Assembly: GCF_022758885.1 (NCBI RefSeq)
Contig: NZ_JALEBH010000001.1
Coordinates: 2,821,501 to 2,885,500, forward strand
Length of the DNA stretch: 64,000 bases
Direction of reading: 5' to 3'
From: Sphingobium sp. BYY-5
GTDB taxonomy: Bacteria > Pseudomonadota > Alphaproteobacteria > Sphingomonadales > Sphingomonadaceae
Of this stretch, positions 52,413 to 62,460 are shown one piece after another (the stretch's first letter is position 1; each line of letters begins with the position of its first letter). The notes beneath the pieces were generated by a model that saw only the letters and a list, made by a program, of their open reading frames with translations, was not told the origin of the DNA and searched no databases. Made by a program: the position numbers and the translations under genes.

Positions 52413-53792
52413 TCAGCGTGATCCGCGTGACCGGCGCTCGCCCTTGCGGTCCTTGCGTACCTGCTTGGCGTGCTGGCGCGCGAACTTCTTCTCGTCCTCG
52501 CGGGTGGGGGTCCGGTCGATCTCATCGTCCAGCAGCAGGTCGCCCAGGCTGAGGTCGAAGCCCAGATCATGCAGGCTGGAGGCGAAGTGCGGCGGCAGGT
52601 CCGCCATCACATCGACCCGGCCGCCATCGGGATGGTCGATCCGTATGCGCCGGGCATGAAGGTGCATCTTGCGGCTGATCGTGCCGCTGAGGAATGCTTC
52701 CTTGCCGCCATATTTGCCGTCACCCACGATCGGATGGCCGATCGCGGCCATGTGGACGCGAAGCTGGTGCGTGCGCCCGGTATAGGGTTGCAGCTCGACC
52801 CAGGCGGCGCGGTTGCCCGCGCGCTCGATTACGCGATAGCGGGTGCGGGCGGGCAGGCCTTCCGCCTCATCCACATGCATCTTCTCGCCGCCGGTGCCCG
52901 GCTGCTTGGCGAGCGGCAGTTCGATCATGCCGTCATTGATGCTGGGCACGCCCATCACCAGCGCCCAATAGACCTTGCGCGCGGTACGGCTGGAAAAGGC
53001 CTTGGCGAAATGGGCGGCGGAGCGGCTGGTGCGCGCCAGCAGCAGCGCGCCCGACGTGTCCTTGTCCAGCCGATGGACCAGCTTGGGCCGGGATTCCAGG
53101 TCGAACAGCAGGCCGTCGAGCAGCTTGTCGACATGCTCGTCGGTCTTGGTCCCGCCCTGCGTGGCAAGGCCCGGCGGCTTGTTGATGACGATCGCCTGCT
53201 CGTCGCGGTGGATCACCATCTCCTGAGCATAGGCGATCTCGTCCGGGGTCAGGTCGATCACGCGCACCCGCTTGGGCTTTTCGGCCGCCTCAGGCTTCTG
53301 TTCGGCGGGCGGGACGCGGATCATCTGTCCTTCGACGATGCGATCGCCCGGCGCGGCGCGCGCGCCATCGACCCGCAACTGCCCGGTGCGCGACCAGCGC
53401 GACACCAGGTTGAAGCCGACATCGGGCAAGTGCCGCTGGAACCAGCGGTCGAGCCGGATGCCGTCATCGTCCGCCTTCACCCGGAACTGCCGCACGTCGA
53501 GCGACACGCCCTTGGCGGGATTGGGCTTGGCAGATGCGGTCTTGACCGGGGCAGGCTTTGCCGCGGCCGATTTGGCCGCTGCCGGCGCCTTGGGCCTGAA
53601 AGCGGGCTTGTCGCCGTCGCCCTTGCGCGGGCCGGTCGGCTTGCCGCGACCGGGCGCGCCGCCCATTTTGCGATCGGCCGATTTGCGATCCGAAGACCGC
53701 CCGCCCGCGGGCTTGCCGCCACGCGGACCCGCGCCGCGCGCGTCATTGCCGGACGAACGGGCGCCGCCCTTGCTCGGAGGCCGCCCCTTCAT
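52413..53792 (-). CDS. RluC/RluD-family pseudouridine synthase with a basic N-terminal extension
   Basis: A 459-residue protein. Residues 1-95 are a Lys/Arg/Gly/Ala/Pro-rich tail probably binding RNA. Then come an S4 domain (DGIRLDRWFQRHLPDVGFNL) and the catalytic domain with the Asp motif HRLDKDTSGALLLA and GRTHQLRVHMAAIGHPIVGD. It makes pseudouridine in rRNA; the exact site is not readable. ATG 53,792 overlaps the crcB stop (ATGA). Confidence 0.92.
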   Translation of the reverse strand: MKGRPPSKGGARSSGNDARGAGPRGGKPAGGRSSDRKSADRKMGGAPGRGKPTGPRKGDGDKPAFRPKAPAAAKSAAAKPAPVKTASAKPNPAKGVSLDVRQFRVKADDDGIRLDRWFQRHLPDVGFNLVSRWSRTGQLRVDGARAAPGDRIVEGQMIRVPPAEQKPEAAEKPKRVRVIDLTPDEIAYAQEMVIHRDEQAIVINKPPGLATQGGTKTDEHVDKLLDGLLFDLESRPKLVHRLDKDTSGALLLARTSRSAAHFAKAFSSRTARKVYWALVMGVPSINDGMIELPLAKQPGTGGEKMHVDEAEGLPARTRYRVIERAGNRAAWVELQPYTGRTHQLRVHMAAIGHPIVGDGKYGGKEAFLSGTISRKMHLHARRIRIDHPDGGRVDVMADLPPHFASSLHDLGFDLSLGDLLLDDEIDRTPTREDEKKFARQHAKQVRKDRKGERRSRGSR

Positions 53793-54175
53793 GCCGCGAC
53801 ACTCCGCGCGACGCCCAGGCCCAGCGCCAGCGCCGCCACCGCGCCGATCACGGACGCCACCGCATAGCCCATCGCCAGCGCGCCTTGCCCGCGTTCGATC
53901 ATCAGCATCGTCTCCAGGCTGAAGGCGGAAAAAGTGGTGAAGCCGCCCAGCACTCCCACGCCCAGCAACAGGCGGACCGGCTCGCCCGACACGGCGTTGC
54001 CCCGCGCCAGCCATCCGGCGAGCAGGCCCATGGCGAAGCCGCCGATCAGATTGGCGGCAAAGGTGCCCCAGGGCCATGTGGCGCCGGGGGCGATCTGCCC
54101 GGCGAAGCGGCCAAGCTGATAGCGCAGCGCAGCGCCAGCCGCGCCGCCGCCCATCACGAGAAGGAGATTGGTCAT
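53789..54175 (-). CDS. crcB: Fluoride channel CrcB/Fluc
   Basis: A 128-residue protein with four helices. ALRYQLGR, WGTFAANLIGGFAMGLL and the selectivity-filter segment GGFTTFSAFSLE are diagnostic. It forms a dual-topology dimer exporting fluoride. TATAGG lies 9 bp before the ATG; I see no fluoride riboswitch in the 10-bp gap upstream. Confidence 0.95.
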   Translation of the reverse strand: MTNLLLVMGGGAAGAALRYQLGRFAGQIAPGATWPWGTFAANLIGGFAMGLLAGWLARGNAVSGEPVRLLLGVGVLGGFTTFSAFSLETMLMIERGQGALAMGYAVASVIGAVAALALGLGVARSVAA

Positions 54176-54185
54176 GCGACCCGCC

Positions 54186-55163
54186 CTATAGCGATTCCGC
54201 CAAAGGGGAAAGGCCTGCTTCCGCCGCAATGGGTCGCCGATGCGTGGCGATGCAGGTGATGACGCTCAGCACCACCAGCACGAACGCCGCGCCTTCCCAT
54301 AATGTCGGCAGCCGCTGTTCCCAGAGGAAGCCGTAGATCAGCGCGAAAGCCGTTTCGAACAGGATCATCTGACCGACCATGGTCAATGGCAGCAGCCGGC
54401 TCATCCGGTTCCACAGCGCATTGCCGACGATCGATGCGAGCAGCGCGACGCCGATCGCCACGCCGGCGAACTTGCCCCAGCCGGCGGCGTCATGCTGTCC
54501 GACGCCGATCAGGAAGACGACCGGCAGGAACAACAGCGCCTGTGCGCCCGTCGCCAGGCCGATGAGGAAGTTCCAGTCCTGCGCGCGCATGTCGCCCAGT
54601 TGCCGCAGCCAGTGATTGTTGCCGATGGCAAAGGCGGTCCAGGATATCAGCGCCCCGACCGCACAGGCCAGGCCCGCCAGTCGCGTCGCCATCGGCCCCG
54701 ATCCGGGCATCGCGACCGCCTGCCAGCCGATGCAGAGCGCGCCCGCCATGCAGAGCAGCAGCGACGGCGCCAACTGGCGCAGCGGCACGGCGCCCGCCTC
54801 GCGGCTGCCGATGATCGTCACCGCGACCGGCAGGAAGCCGACCACCAGAGAGGTCATGGCGATCCCGCCCATCTGCACCGCGCTGGCCAGCAGCACATAA
54901 TAGAAAAGATTGCCCGCCAGCGCGAGCCAGGCGAGCGCCCACAGGATGCGCGGCGTCATCAGCGCCGCGAGCGTGCGCCAGCGCGGTGCGATCAGCAGCG
55001 CTGACATCGCGCCATAGGCCAGGTAGCGGCCGACCGCCTGTTCCAGCGGGCTGAAGCCGCGCACCACTTCGGGCGCGAGAAAGACGAGGCCCCACAGCGC
55101 ACCCGCGCCCATGCCGAACAGGATGCCCGCCAGCGTAGCGCCGCCGCCCGATCCCTTGCTCAT
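54186..55163 (-). CDS. DMT (EamA-like) transporter
   Basis: A 325-residue inner-membrane protein with ten predicted helices, opening GILFGMGAGALWGLVFLAPE and VVRGFSPLEQAVGRYLAYGA, then NLFYYVLLASAVQMGGIAMT. It exports an unknown metabolite or drug. ATG 55,163 has AAAAGGCGG upstream; ATG 55,187 is possible. It is divergent from the AsnC-type regulator gene, which may control it. Confidence 0.87.
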   Translation of the reverse strand: MSKGSGGGATLAGILFGMGAGALWGLVFLAPEVVRGFSPLEQAVGRYLAYGAMSALLIAPRWRTLAALMTPRILWALAWLALAGNLFYYVLLASAVQMGGIAMTSLVVGFLPVAVTIIGSREAGAVPLRQLAPSLLLCMAGALCIGWQAVAMPGSGPMATRLAGLACAVGALISWTAFAIGNNHWLRQLGDMRAQDWNFLIGLATGAQALLFLPVVFLIGVGQHDAAGWGKFAGVAIGVALLASIVGNALWNRMSRLLPLTMVGQMILFETAFALIYGFLWEQRLPTLWEGAAFVLVVLSVITCIATHRRPIAAEAGLSPLAESL

Positions 55164-55270
55164 GATACCGCCTTTTTCCGAACCCATGTTGCGATCGATG
55201 TGAGTATTATCATCATAACGGCGGGAAAAATGCTCTTGATTGCGCCATCAAATGCAACAATTACTCGATC

Positions 55271-55591
55271 ATGGCTGCTTTCCGCCCCTTGCCCCGCCCC
55301 CTCGACCCGTTCGACCGGGCGATCCTGCGAATCGTCCAGTGCGACAACCGGATGCCCCAGCGCGCCATTGCCGAAGCGGTGAACCTGTCGACCGCTGCGG
55401 TTCAACGTCGCATCGCCGCGATGGAAAAGAGCGGCGTGATCGCCCGCAACGCCGCGATCGTCGCGCCCGACATGCGTAGCTACGAAGCCACCACCCGCCG
55501 CCTCTTCGCGGAAAATGCGTGGGTGGCGAGCTATCACAGCTATCTGGCGCTCGACCGGGTCAAGGCAGGGATGGAACTGGTGATCCCGTGA
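55271..55591 (+). CDS. Lrp/AsnC-type regulator with an internal deletion
   Basis: A 106-residue protein, against about 150-160 for the family. The DNA-binding domain is whole (DPFDRAILRIVQCDNRMPQR, VNLSTAAVQRRIAAMEKSGV), and so is the end of the ligand domain (MRSYEATTRRLFAENAWVAS, then LALDRVKAGMELVIP). The central beta-alpha-beta part of the RAM domain, about 50 residues, is missing, with the join at AIVAPDM. The frame is kept. It may be a dominant-negative or ligand-blind DNA-binding protein, or a decaying gene. Confidence 0.8.
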   Translation: MAAFRPLPRPLDPFDRAILRIVQCDNRMPQRAIAEAVNLSTAAVQRRIAAMEKSGVIARNAAIVAPDMRSYEATTRRLFAENAWVASYHSYLALDRVKAGMELVIP

Positions 55592-55655
55592 GACCGGCGG
55601 TCGGGTCCAGCCTGTCGAGGAGGCCGGGCGGATGGTTGCCTTCCCTATTCTCGAT

Positions 55656-55733
55656 CGTCACCCCAGCGCAAGCTGGGGTCTCAGGCGATCTGGCGCGTCA
55701 TTGCCTGAGATGCCAGCCTGCGCTGGCATGACG
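55656..55733. repeat. Compound palindromic repeat
   Basis: Outer arms of about 31 bp start CGTCACCCCAGC and end GCTGGCATGACG, with an inner CTCAGGC/GCCTGAG match. It shares the CGTCACCCCAGC core of the rpoA-rplQ hairpin. Confidence 0.7.
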
Positions 55734-55737
55734 AATA

Positions 55738-55843
55738 ATACCCGGCTGCGTAGAGAATGACTCATCAAGATCGACCGATTGCTGTTCCCCGGCTTTCGCC
55801 GGGGAACAGGCCGGCATGAGTTCTCATCAATGCATTTTGGTAT
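55738..55843. repeat. MITE-like repeat, copy 3
   Basis: A 106-bp copy opening ATACCCGGCTGCGTAGAGAA and closing TTGGTAT. It has a single short hairpin core (TTCCCCGGCTTTCGCCGGGG) where copy 1 has a 30-bp arm, so it is an internally shortened copy. Confidence 0.8.
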
Positions 55844-56076
55844 AAGGGGGCACTCCCCCCAGCCTGTCACCGCCCCAATCTTCCCCCACGCATCCATTCC
55901 CCTGTCCTACAGCGCCCGGCGCCGCTATCCTTCGGCACTTCTCGCGGTGCATATGTATGAACTTTGCCAAGTTTCCGGACACAATGGTTCCGTCCGCTAA
56001 ATTCGCCTTGGATTTTCGCGCCTTCTCCCTACATGGGACACAGTAATTGCGATTGATTCTTAACTGGGAGTCCTGA

Positions 56077-57462
56077 ATGTCCGCTACCCGCACCGAGACC
56101 GACAGCATTGGCGCCATCGAGGTTCCGGTCGACGCCTATTGGGGGGCGCAGACCCAGCGCAGTATCGAGAATTTTCCCTTCGGCGATACGGAGCGGATGC
56201 CGATCGGCATCGTCCACGGCCTTGCCATCGTGAAGCAGGCGGCGGCGCGGGTGAACCGCAAACATGGGCTGGACGCCAGGCTCGCCGACGCGATCGAGGC
56301 TGCCGCCGCCGAAGTGATCGCGGGCCAGCATGACGACCAGTTTCCGCTGGTCATCTGGCAGACCGGCAGCGGCACCCAGTCCAACATGAACGTCAACGAA
56401 GTGATCGCCGGCCGCGCCAACGAAATCCTCACCGGCACGCGCGGCGGCAAGTCCCCGGTGCATCCCAATGACGGTGTGAACTTCGGGCAATCGTCCAACG
56501 ACAGCTTCCCCACCGCCATGCATATCGCCACCGCGCGCGCGGTCACCGGACAGCTTTTCCCCGCGCTCGACCGGCTGCACGCCGCGCTGGATGCCAAGGC
56601 GAAGGCATGGGAGGGGATCGTCAAGATCGGTCGTACCCATTTGCAGGACGCGACCCCGCTGACCCTGGGGCAGGAATTTTCCGGCTATGCCCATCAGGTC
56701 TATCGCAGCCGCAAGCGGATCGAGCCGGCGACCAAGCACGGCATGATGGCATTGGCGCAGGGCGGCACTGCGGTCGGCACGGGCCTCAATGCGCCCGCAG
56801 GGTTCGACGTCGCCATTGCTGCGGAGATCGCAACCCTGACCGGCCTGCCCTTCCGCACCGCCGACAACAAGTTCGAGGCGCTGGCGTCGAACGATCCGCT
56901 GGTCCATCTGTCTGCGGCCCTTGCGACGCTGGCCGTCGCCCTGACCAAGATCGCCAACGATATCCGCCTGCTGGGCAGCGGCCCGCGTTCGGGTCTGGGT
57001 GAACTGGACCTGCCCGCCAACGAACCGGGCAGCTCGATCATGCCGGGCAAGGTCAACCCGACCCAGTGCGAGATGCTGACTATGGTCGCGGCCCAGGTGA
57101 TCGGCAATCATCAGGCGGTGACGGTCGGCGGCCTGCAAGGCCATCTGGAACTCAACGTCTTCAAGCCGCTGATCGGTGCTGCGGTGCTGCGGTCCGTCCA
57201 TCTGCTCAGCGTCGGCATGGACAGTTTCGCGGAGCGCTGCGTCGATGGGCTGGAGGCCAATGAAACGCGGATCGCCGAACTGGTCGATCGCTCGCTGATG
57301 CTGGTGACGGCGCTCGCGCCCGAGATCGGCTACGACAATGCCGCCGCCATCGCCAAGCACGCGCATAAGAAGGGGCTGACGCTCAAGCAGGCGGGCCTTG
57401 AACTGGGGCTGGTGGACGAGCCGACCTTCGACCGGCTGGTGCGTCCGGAAAATATGGTCTGA
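56077..57462 (+). CDS. fumC: Class II fumarate hydratase
   Basis: A 461-residue protein that interconverts fumarate and malate in the TCA cycle without iron. It shows [56 protein letters not shown] and the signature loop [16 protein letters not shown]. Normal length. GGGAG lies upstream of the ATG. Confidence 0.98.
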   Translation: MSATRTETDSIGAIEVPVDAYWGAQTQRSIENFPFGDTERMPIGIVHGLAIVKQAAARVNRKHGLDARLADAIEAAAAEVIAGQHDDQFPLVIWQTGSGTQSNMNVNEVIAGRANEILTGTRGGKSPVHPNDGVNFGQSSNDSFPTAMHIATARAVTGQLFPALDRLHAALDAKAKAWEGIVKIGRTHLQDATPLTLGQEFSGYAHQVYRSRKRIEPATKHGMMALAQGGTAVGTGLNAPAGFDVAIAAEIATLTGLPFRTADNKFEALASNDPLVHLSAALATLAVALTKIANDIRLLGSGPRSGLGELDLPANEPGSSIMPGKVNPTQCEMLTMVAAQVIGNHQAVTVGGLQGHLELNVFKPLIGAAVLRSVHLLSVGMDSFAERCVDGLEANETRIAELVDRSLMLVTALAPEIGYDNAAAIAKHAHKKGLTLKQAGLELGLVDEPTFDRLVRPENMV

Positions 57463-57511
57463 TCCTGATCATCATGGCGGAACCGGCGGGCGTGCGATAC
57501 ATTGATCCCCT

Positions 57512-57859
57512 ATGAGGAAGAAAATACCCACCCCCGCCGCACCGCTGGTGACCACCGCTCCGCTGAAAAAGGCGGGGCTGCTGCGCAAGGTGGCACGGGC
57601 CGGCGCGGCCGTCGTGGCGGCGCGGGTGGCGGCGGACACGGGCAAGAAGGGCGTCATCGGCCTGCTCGCGGGCGCGGGCGCCAAACGGTTCATCACGCGC
57701 TATCCAGCCGGCGCCTTGTTCATCACCGGCGCCTATATGGCGGGCAAGCTCTTTGAAGCGAAGCGGGCGGCGGACCGGAAGAAGGCCTTGAAGCGCCTGC
57801 CCGACAAGAGCGGCGAGCCGATTCCGATCGAACATGCGCGCAAGGTGCGGAAGGGTTAG
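57512..57859 (+). CDS. Hypothetical basic protein
   Basis: A 115-residue, Lys/Arg/Ala-rich protein with a hydrophobic glycine-rich middle (VIGLLAGAGAKRFITRYPAG, then ALFITGAYMAGKLF) that could be one or two membrane helices. Starts ATG at 57,512 soon after fumC. Its stop overlaps the convergent DUF2585 gene by 4 bp. Function unknown. Confidence 0.65.
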   Translation: MRKKIPTPAAPLVTTAPLKKAGLLRKVARAGAAVVAARVAADTGKKGVIGLLAGAGAKRFITRYPAGALFITGAYMAGKLFEAKRAADRKKALKRLPDKSGEPIPIEHARKVRKG

Positions 57860-58407
57860 AGCGCGGCCTGCCATTCCCGGACCGCGTCGATCGGGAAGGT
57901 CAGCATCAGGACGTTGAGCGTCAGATTGTCGCGGATCACCGCCAGCGCCAGCAGTTCCAGCGCGATGGCGATCGTCACCGTCAGCCAGACCGGCGCACGG
58001 GCGGCGAAAAGGAAACCGATCGTCATCATGCCGATGTCGCTCATCGAATTGAGGATCGAATCCCCCGAATAGCCCAGCGCAATCGTCGCCGTGCGATAAC
58101 GGTCGATGATGAAAGGCGAGTTTTCCAGAATTTCCCAGGCCGCTTCGACCGCGACGGCCAGCGCGAGCCGGATACCCGGCGGCTGACGGCGCAACAGCAG
58201 CCATGCGCCGGCATAGAAGAGGAAGCCGTGGATCACATGGCTGAGGCTGTACCAGTCGGCAATATGCTGGCTGTTGCCGCTGTCGAGAGCGCTATGCCAC
58301 AGCTCGATCCTGCCGCAGGTGCAGATGGGCGGGCGGTTCATCAGGAAGAGGATGGCGCAGGCCGCCGCCGCGATCAGCGCAGCGAGGATAAAGCCGCGCC
58401 GATTCAT
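57856..58407 (-). CDS. DUF2585 (UPF0314) membrane protein
   Basis: A 183-residue protein. GRIELWHSALDSGNSQHIAD, WYSLSHVIHGFLFYAGAWLL, EAAWEILENSPFIIDRYRTA and LGYSGDSILNSMSDIGMM are the conserved core of DUF2585, with five predicted helices. Function is not established. ATG 58,407 removes a poorly conserved upstream stretch. It is divergent from gmk. Confidence 0.9.
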   Translation of the reverse strand: MNRRGFILAALIAAAACAILFLMNRPPICTCGRIELWHSALDSGNSQHIADWYSLSHVIHGFLFYAGAWLLLRRQPPGIRLALAVAVEAAWEILENSPFIIDRYRTATIALGYSGDSILNSMSDIGMMTIGFLFAARAPVWLTVTIAIALELLALAVIRDNLTLNVLMLTFPIDAVREWQAAL

Positions 58408-58481
58408 TCTTTTAAGCCTGCGGTTCAATGCCAACCTCCCCAACCCCTTGCAAAAATGCGTGCATGACGCCACTAGCGGTC

Positions 58482-59147
<666 letters not shown>

Positions 59148-59164
59148 TCCTCCTTCGCTCGTGA

Positions 59165-60229
59165 TTATTTCTCAAACCCGGCCGGGTCGGCCCAATCCGG
59201 ATGCGTCCAGGCCATCGCCTTGAACAAGGTGCCCATCGCCTGCCCGTCGGTCAGCCGGGCGCGGGCGGCCTCTACTTCCTTGCCGCGGTCCGGCGCGGCG
59301 CGGGCAAGCTGGTCGGCGCGGGCGTCGATGCCGAGCTGGCGCAGGAAATCGCCCTGGCCGACCGGACCATGGACCCTGAGGCCCGCCTGTCGCGCCATAT
59401 GGCCCAGCACGGTGAAGTCGACATGGGTGGTGAGGTCGATCTCGCCCGGATCGGTGAAGGGATCGGCGAACCGGTGCGCCTTCACCGCCTGCAACGTGTC
59501 GCCCAGCGCCGGGCCTTCATAGCCATAGTCGACGATGATCGCCGCGCCGCCCTGCCTGGCGATGCGATGTGCCAGGGCATAGGCGATCTCCGCCCCGATG
59601 ATCGGCGATTCAAGGATCGCGCCGTCAGGCGCTTCGCCTGCGAGCGGAGGCAGGCCCGATTCGATGCAGCGATAGCCGGCGACGGGGATGAAACGGCCTT
59701 CCTCTTCGCGGCGGATCACCACCCGCTCGCGCCATTCGTCGCCCACGCGGATGCATTGGCGGACGGGAAGGGCGTCGAAAAACTCGTTGGCGACGACCAG
59801 CAGCGGTCCCTGTTCGGGCAGGCTGCCGATGCTGTCGTGATGAATGACATGGGGCAGCAGCGCGCTCTGACGGTCGCGCAGCGTGGGGCTGGTTTCGACC
59901 AGATGGACCTTGGGCGCCAGCGCCGCGCGCTCCATCGCCCGCAGCGCGTCGGACGCCAGCGTTCCGCGCCCCGGCCCCAGTTCCGCATAGACGGTTTCCG
60001 GTCGCCGGCCCGATCGCATCCAGACATCGGCCAGGCACAGGCCGATCAACTCGCCGAACATCTGGCTGATTTCCGGGGCGGTGGTAAAATCACCCTCCGC
60101 GCCCAGGGGGTCGCGGGTGGCGTAATAATGCTGGTTCGCCTCCCCCATATAATGAGCGACCGAGATCGGGCCGCCCGAGGCGATCTGCCGCGCCAGCCGT
60201 TCGGCCAGCGGCAGTGGGCTAGCTGACAC
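59165..60229 (-). CDS. MidA-like class I SAM methyltransferase (NDUFAF7/DUF185 family)
   Basis: A 354-residue protein: [40 protein letters not shown] and the AdoMet motif [18 protein letters not shown] define the family. The mitochondrial homologue methylates an arginine of complex I subunit NDUFS2, and a similar role in NADH dehydrogenase assembly is likely. Its start overlaps the lgt 3' end by 11 bp, so it is coupled to lgt. Confidence 0.93.
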   Translation of the reverse strand: MSASPLPLAERLARQIASGGPISVAHYMGEANQHYYATRDPLGAEGDFTTAPEISQMFGELIGLCLADVWMRSGRRPETVYAELGPGRGTLASDALRAMERAALAPKVHLVETSPTLRDRQSALLPHVIHHDSIGSLPEQGPLLVVANEFFDALPVRQCIRVGDEWRERVVIRREEEGRFIPVAGYRCIESGLPPLAGEAPDGAILESPIIGAEIAYALAHRIARQGGAAIIVDYGYEGPALGDTLQAVKAHRFADPFTDPGEIDLTTHVDFTVLGHMARQAGLRVHGPVGQGDFLRQLGIDARADQLARAAPDRGKEVEAARARLTDGQAMGTLFKAMAWTHPDWADPAGFEK

Positions 60230-61085
60230 TGGCGCTGCCGGCTATCGGTTCGACCCGCACGCGGCGGCCCTTTGCGGTGACGATCAGATAGAGGCCGGCG
60301 ACGATCATGGGCAAGCACAGCCACTGGCCCATATGCAGGCCGGTGCGCGCGGCGAAGTCCATCAACTGCGCGTCGGCTTCGCGGAAATACTCCACGCCGA
60401 AGCGGAAGCTGCCATAGCCGAGCAGGAAGATGCCCACCAACATGCCGGGCTTGTAGCGCGCCTTGGTCTTCCAGAAGGCGAAAGCGAGGATCAGGAAGAG
60501 GACGATGCCTTCCAGCGCGGCTTCGTAGAGCTGGCTCGGATGGCGGGGGAAGGGGCCGCCGGTCGGGAAGATGATGGCCCAGGGCACATCGGTCTCCTTG
60601 CCCCACAGTTCGCCGTTCACGAAATTGGCGAGCCGGCCGAAGAAGAGGCCGAAGGGCACGACGCAGGCGACATAATCGTGGATGCGCAGCCAGCTCAGCT
60701 TTTCCTTCCACGCCATGTAGAGGATGCCCAGCGACACGCCGGCCGCGCCGCCATGGAAGGACATGCCGCCATGCCACAGCTTGAATATGTCCAGCGGGTG
60801 CTGGAGGATTTCGGGTTGGTAGAAGATCACATAGGCCAGCCGCCCGCCGATGATGATGCCCAGCGTCGCGTAGAAGATCATGTCGTCGGCATGGCGGCGC
60901 GCCATCGGCGAACCCGGCTGAGCAACCAGCCGCAGCAGATACCAATAGCCGATCAGGATGCCCGCCAGATAGGCGAGGCTGTACCATTTCAGCGTGAAGA
61001 AGCCGAGATCGAGGGCGACGGGATTAAGCCCCAGATCTTCAAAGCGGATGGCGCTCGAAGCGGCGGCGGCAAGGTCCAGGATCAA
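60219..61085 (-). CDS. lgt: Prolipoprotein diacylglyceryl transferase
   Basis: A 288-residue inner-membrane enzyme with seven helices. [25 protein letters not shown] and the Lgt signature [13 protein letters not shown], then [12 protein letters not shown] are all present. It transfers diacylglycerol from phosphatidylglycerol to the lipobox Cys of prolipoproteins, such as the three lipoproteins predicted in this window. Confidence 0.98.
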   Translation of the reverse strand: MILDLAAAASSAIRFEDLGLNPVALDLGFFTLKWYSLAYLAGILIGYWYLLRLVAQPGSPMARRHADDMIFYATLGIIIGGRLAYVIFYQPEILQHPLDIFKLWHGGMSFHGGAAGVSLGILYMAWKEKLSWLRIHDYVACVVPFGLFFGRLANFVNGELWGKETDVPWAIIFPTGGPFPRHPSQLYEAALEGIVLFLILAFAFWKTKARYKPGMLVGIFLLGYGSFRFGVEYFREADAQLMDFAARTGLHMGQWLCLPMIVAGLYLIVTAKGRRVRVEPIAGSASVS

Positions 61086-61158
61086 TTCGGCTTCCCTCTA
61101 TTCGGACAGGCCTGACCCCATAGAGCATGGGCCTGCCAAGACCAAGAGGGCGCGATAA

Positions 61159-61186
61159 GGCAGGAGCATTTGAACATGCTCCTGCC
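61159..61186 (-). terminator. Hairpin after the phytase gene
   Basis: A perfect 11-bp stem (GGCAGGAGCAT with ATGCTCCTGCC) and a 6-base loop, 17 bp after the phytase stop; TTAT follows on the minus strand. Confidence 0.65.
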
Positions 61187-61203
61187 CATGCTTCATCCCT
61201 GCC

Positions 61204-62280
61204 TCATTGCGGCAGGCCAAGCGCCTTTGCGATGTCGTCCCAGGCGACCAGCTTGAAATTCTGCGCCGCCGCGGCGTTATGGCCGTCCTGCGCCACGAAA
61301 AGCCCGCCGGGATAGGCCGGGCCGAAATCGCCCAGCATCAACTCGATGCCGTCCGTTTCCTCCGATCCGCCGATGGCCCCGTCGACTATGCGGAACCGGC
61401 CGACATAGCGGTCGTCGGGCAGGCGATAGAGGACGTAAGCATTATCGCCCTGGCTGGAGACGACGACATAGCCGTCCTTTTCACCGATTGCGGCGATGGC
61501 GACCCCTTCGGCATCCATCACCAGATTTTTGCCGTCGGCCGCAGCGATCTTGATGGGGGTGGTCGACCCGGTCGCGCGGGCGTCGAAACGCCACAGGCCG
61601 ACATCCTCCTCCGCCACATAGAGGATATGGGTACGGTCATCGACGGCGCAGCCTTCCGACTGGGTGCCAAGCTTCATGGTGCGGACGATGCGGCTGGTCG
61701 GCGTCACGCCCGACGTGTCGAGCGCAATCTGGTGGATGGTGCCGTCCTTGAGCACGATGAAGGCGTAGGTCGCTGTGCCTTCACGCGCCATGCAGATGCC
61801 ATAGGCCTCGCCCTTGCCCGCCTCTACTCTGCCCAACGCCGTCAGCTTGGCGGTGGCCGGATCGAGGCGGAAGAGGGCGAGCCTGGCATTGGCGACATCG
61901 TTGCGGTCGCTGGCGACCACCAGAATGCCGCTCTGGCCGTTGATGGTCACATGATCGCGCAGGTCGACATTATTAACCCGTCCCGCATCCAGAAAATCGC
62001 GGGTCTTGCCGTCAAGGCCATAGACATAAAGCCCGGCCTTCTTGTCGGTGCCGACGATCAGGCTCTGCGCAGGATCGGCGGCGTTGCGCCAGATCGCCGG
62101 ATCGTCCGCCGCATCGGCATTGGGCGTGCCGACCGGGGTCGTCTCGCCGCGCGCGATGACGGTCACGGCCGGGGTGGCGTTGGCGATGCGGACTTCGACC
62201 GGAATTTCCACTGGCGTGGCGGCGCAGCTGGTCAGCAGAAGCGCGGCCAGAAGGCCCTGGAACATGACATTGCGGATCAT
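61204..62280 (-). CDS. Beta-propeller 3-phytase, lipoprotein type
   Basis: A 358-residue protein. The N-terminus has a lipobox (LLAALLLTSCAA), so it is envelope-anchored. The propeller shows ADDPAIWRNAADPAQSLIVG, GTDKKAGLYVYGLDG, VDLRDHVTINGQ, EAYGICMAREG, QSEGCAVDD and the closing AQDGHNAAAAQNFKLVAWDD, typical of calcium-dependent phytases. It releases phosphate from phytate. A Pho-box-like repeat lies 39-56 bp upstream. Confidence 0.95.
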   Translation of the reverse strand: MIRNVMFQGLLAALLLTSCAATPVEIPVEVRIANATPAVTVIARGETTPVGTPNADAADDPAIWRNAADPAQSLIVGTDKKAGLYVYGLDGKTRDFLDAGRVNNVDLRDHVTINGQSGILVVASDRNDVANARLALFRLDPATAKLTALGRVEAGKGEAYGICMAREGTATYAFIVLKDGTIHQIALDTSGVTPTSRIVRTMKLGTQSEGCAVDDRTHILYVAEEDVGLWRFDARATGSTTPIKIAAADGKNLVMDAEGVAIAAIGEKDGYVVVSSQGDNAYVLYRLPDDRYVGRFRIVDGAIGGSEETDGIELMLGDFGPAYPGGLFVAQDGHNAAAAQNFKLVAWDDIAKALGLPQ

Positions 62281-62318
62281 ATGGCCCCCCGTTTCAGGAC
62301 GCCCAATGACGGGCGATC

Positions 62319-62336
62319 ATGACGATCATGTGACGG
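62319..62336 (-). promoter_or_regulatory. Pho-box-like repeat for the phytase gene
   Basis: On the minus strand CCGTCAC-ATGA-TCGTCAT forms two 7-mers separated by 4 bp, the 11-bp period of PhoB sites (consensus near CTGTCAT). Each half has one or two departures. Confidence 0.5.
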
Positions 62337-62359
62337 TTTCAGCCCATCAAGCGATTGGA

Positions 62360-62377
62360 TTGTAACCTATATGTCAC
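62360..62377 (+). promoter_or_regulatory. Pho-box-like repeat for the TonB receptor gene
   Basis: TTGTAAC-CTAT-ATGTCAC: two 7-mers with a 4-bp spacer in the orientation of the receptor gene, 84 bp before its ATG. Confidence 0.55.
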
Positions 62378-62460
62378 CTTATCTTCACGCCGATGTATTG
62401 CGCGGCCTTTAGGGCGCGCATCAATCGCCAGCCAGGCGATGTCTCAACAGGGGGATATCA

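Larger units (their letters stand above)
55592..56076. other. Repeat-containing gap before fumC
   Basis: This 485-bp stretch has no gene. It contains the palindromic repeat at 55,656-55,733, MITE-like copy 3 at 55,738-55,843 and, from about 55,940, the presumed fumC promoter (TTGCCAAG near 55,964 and a GGGAG ribosome site at 56,066). Confidence 0.6.

Noticed and set aside
53789..54185. Fluoride riboswitch before crcB
   Set aside because: Only 10 bp separate crcB from the neighbouring gene end, and no riboswitch fold can be drawn there.
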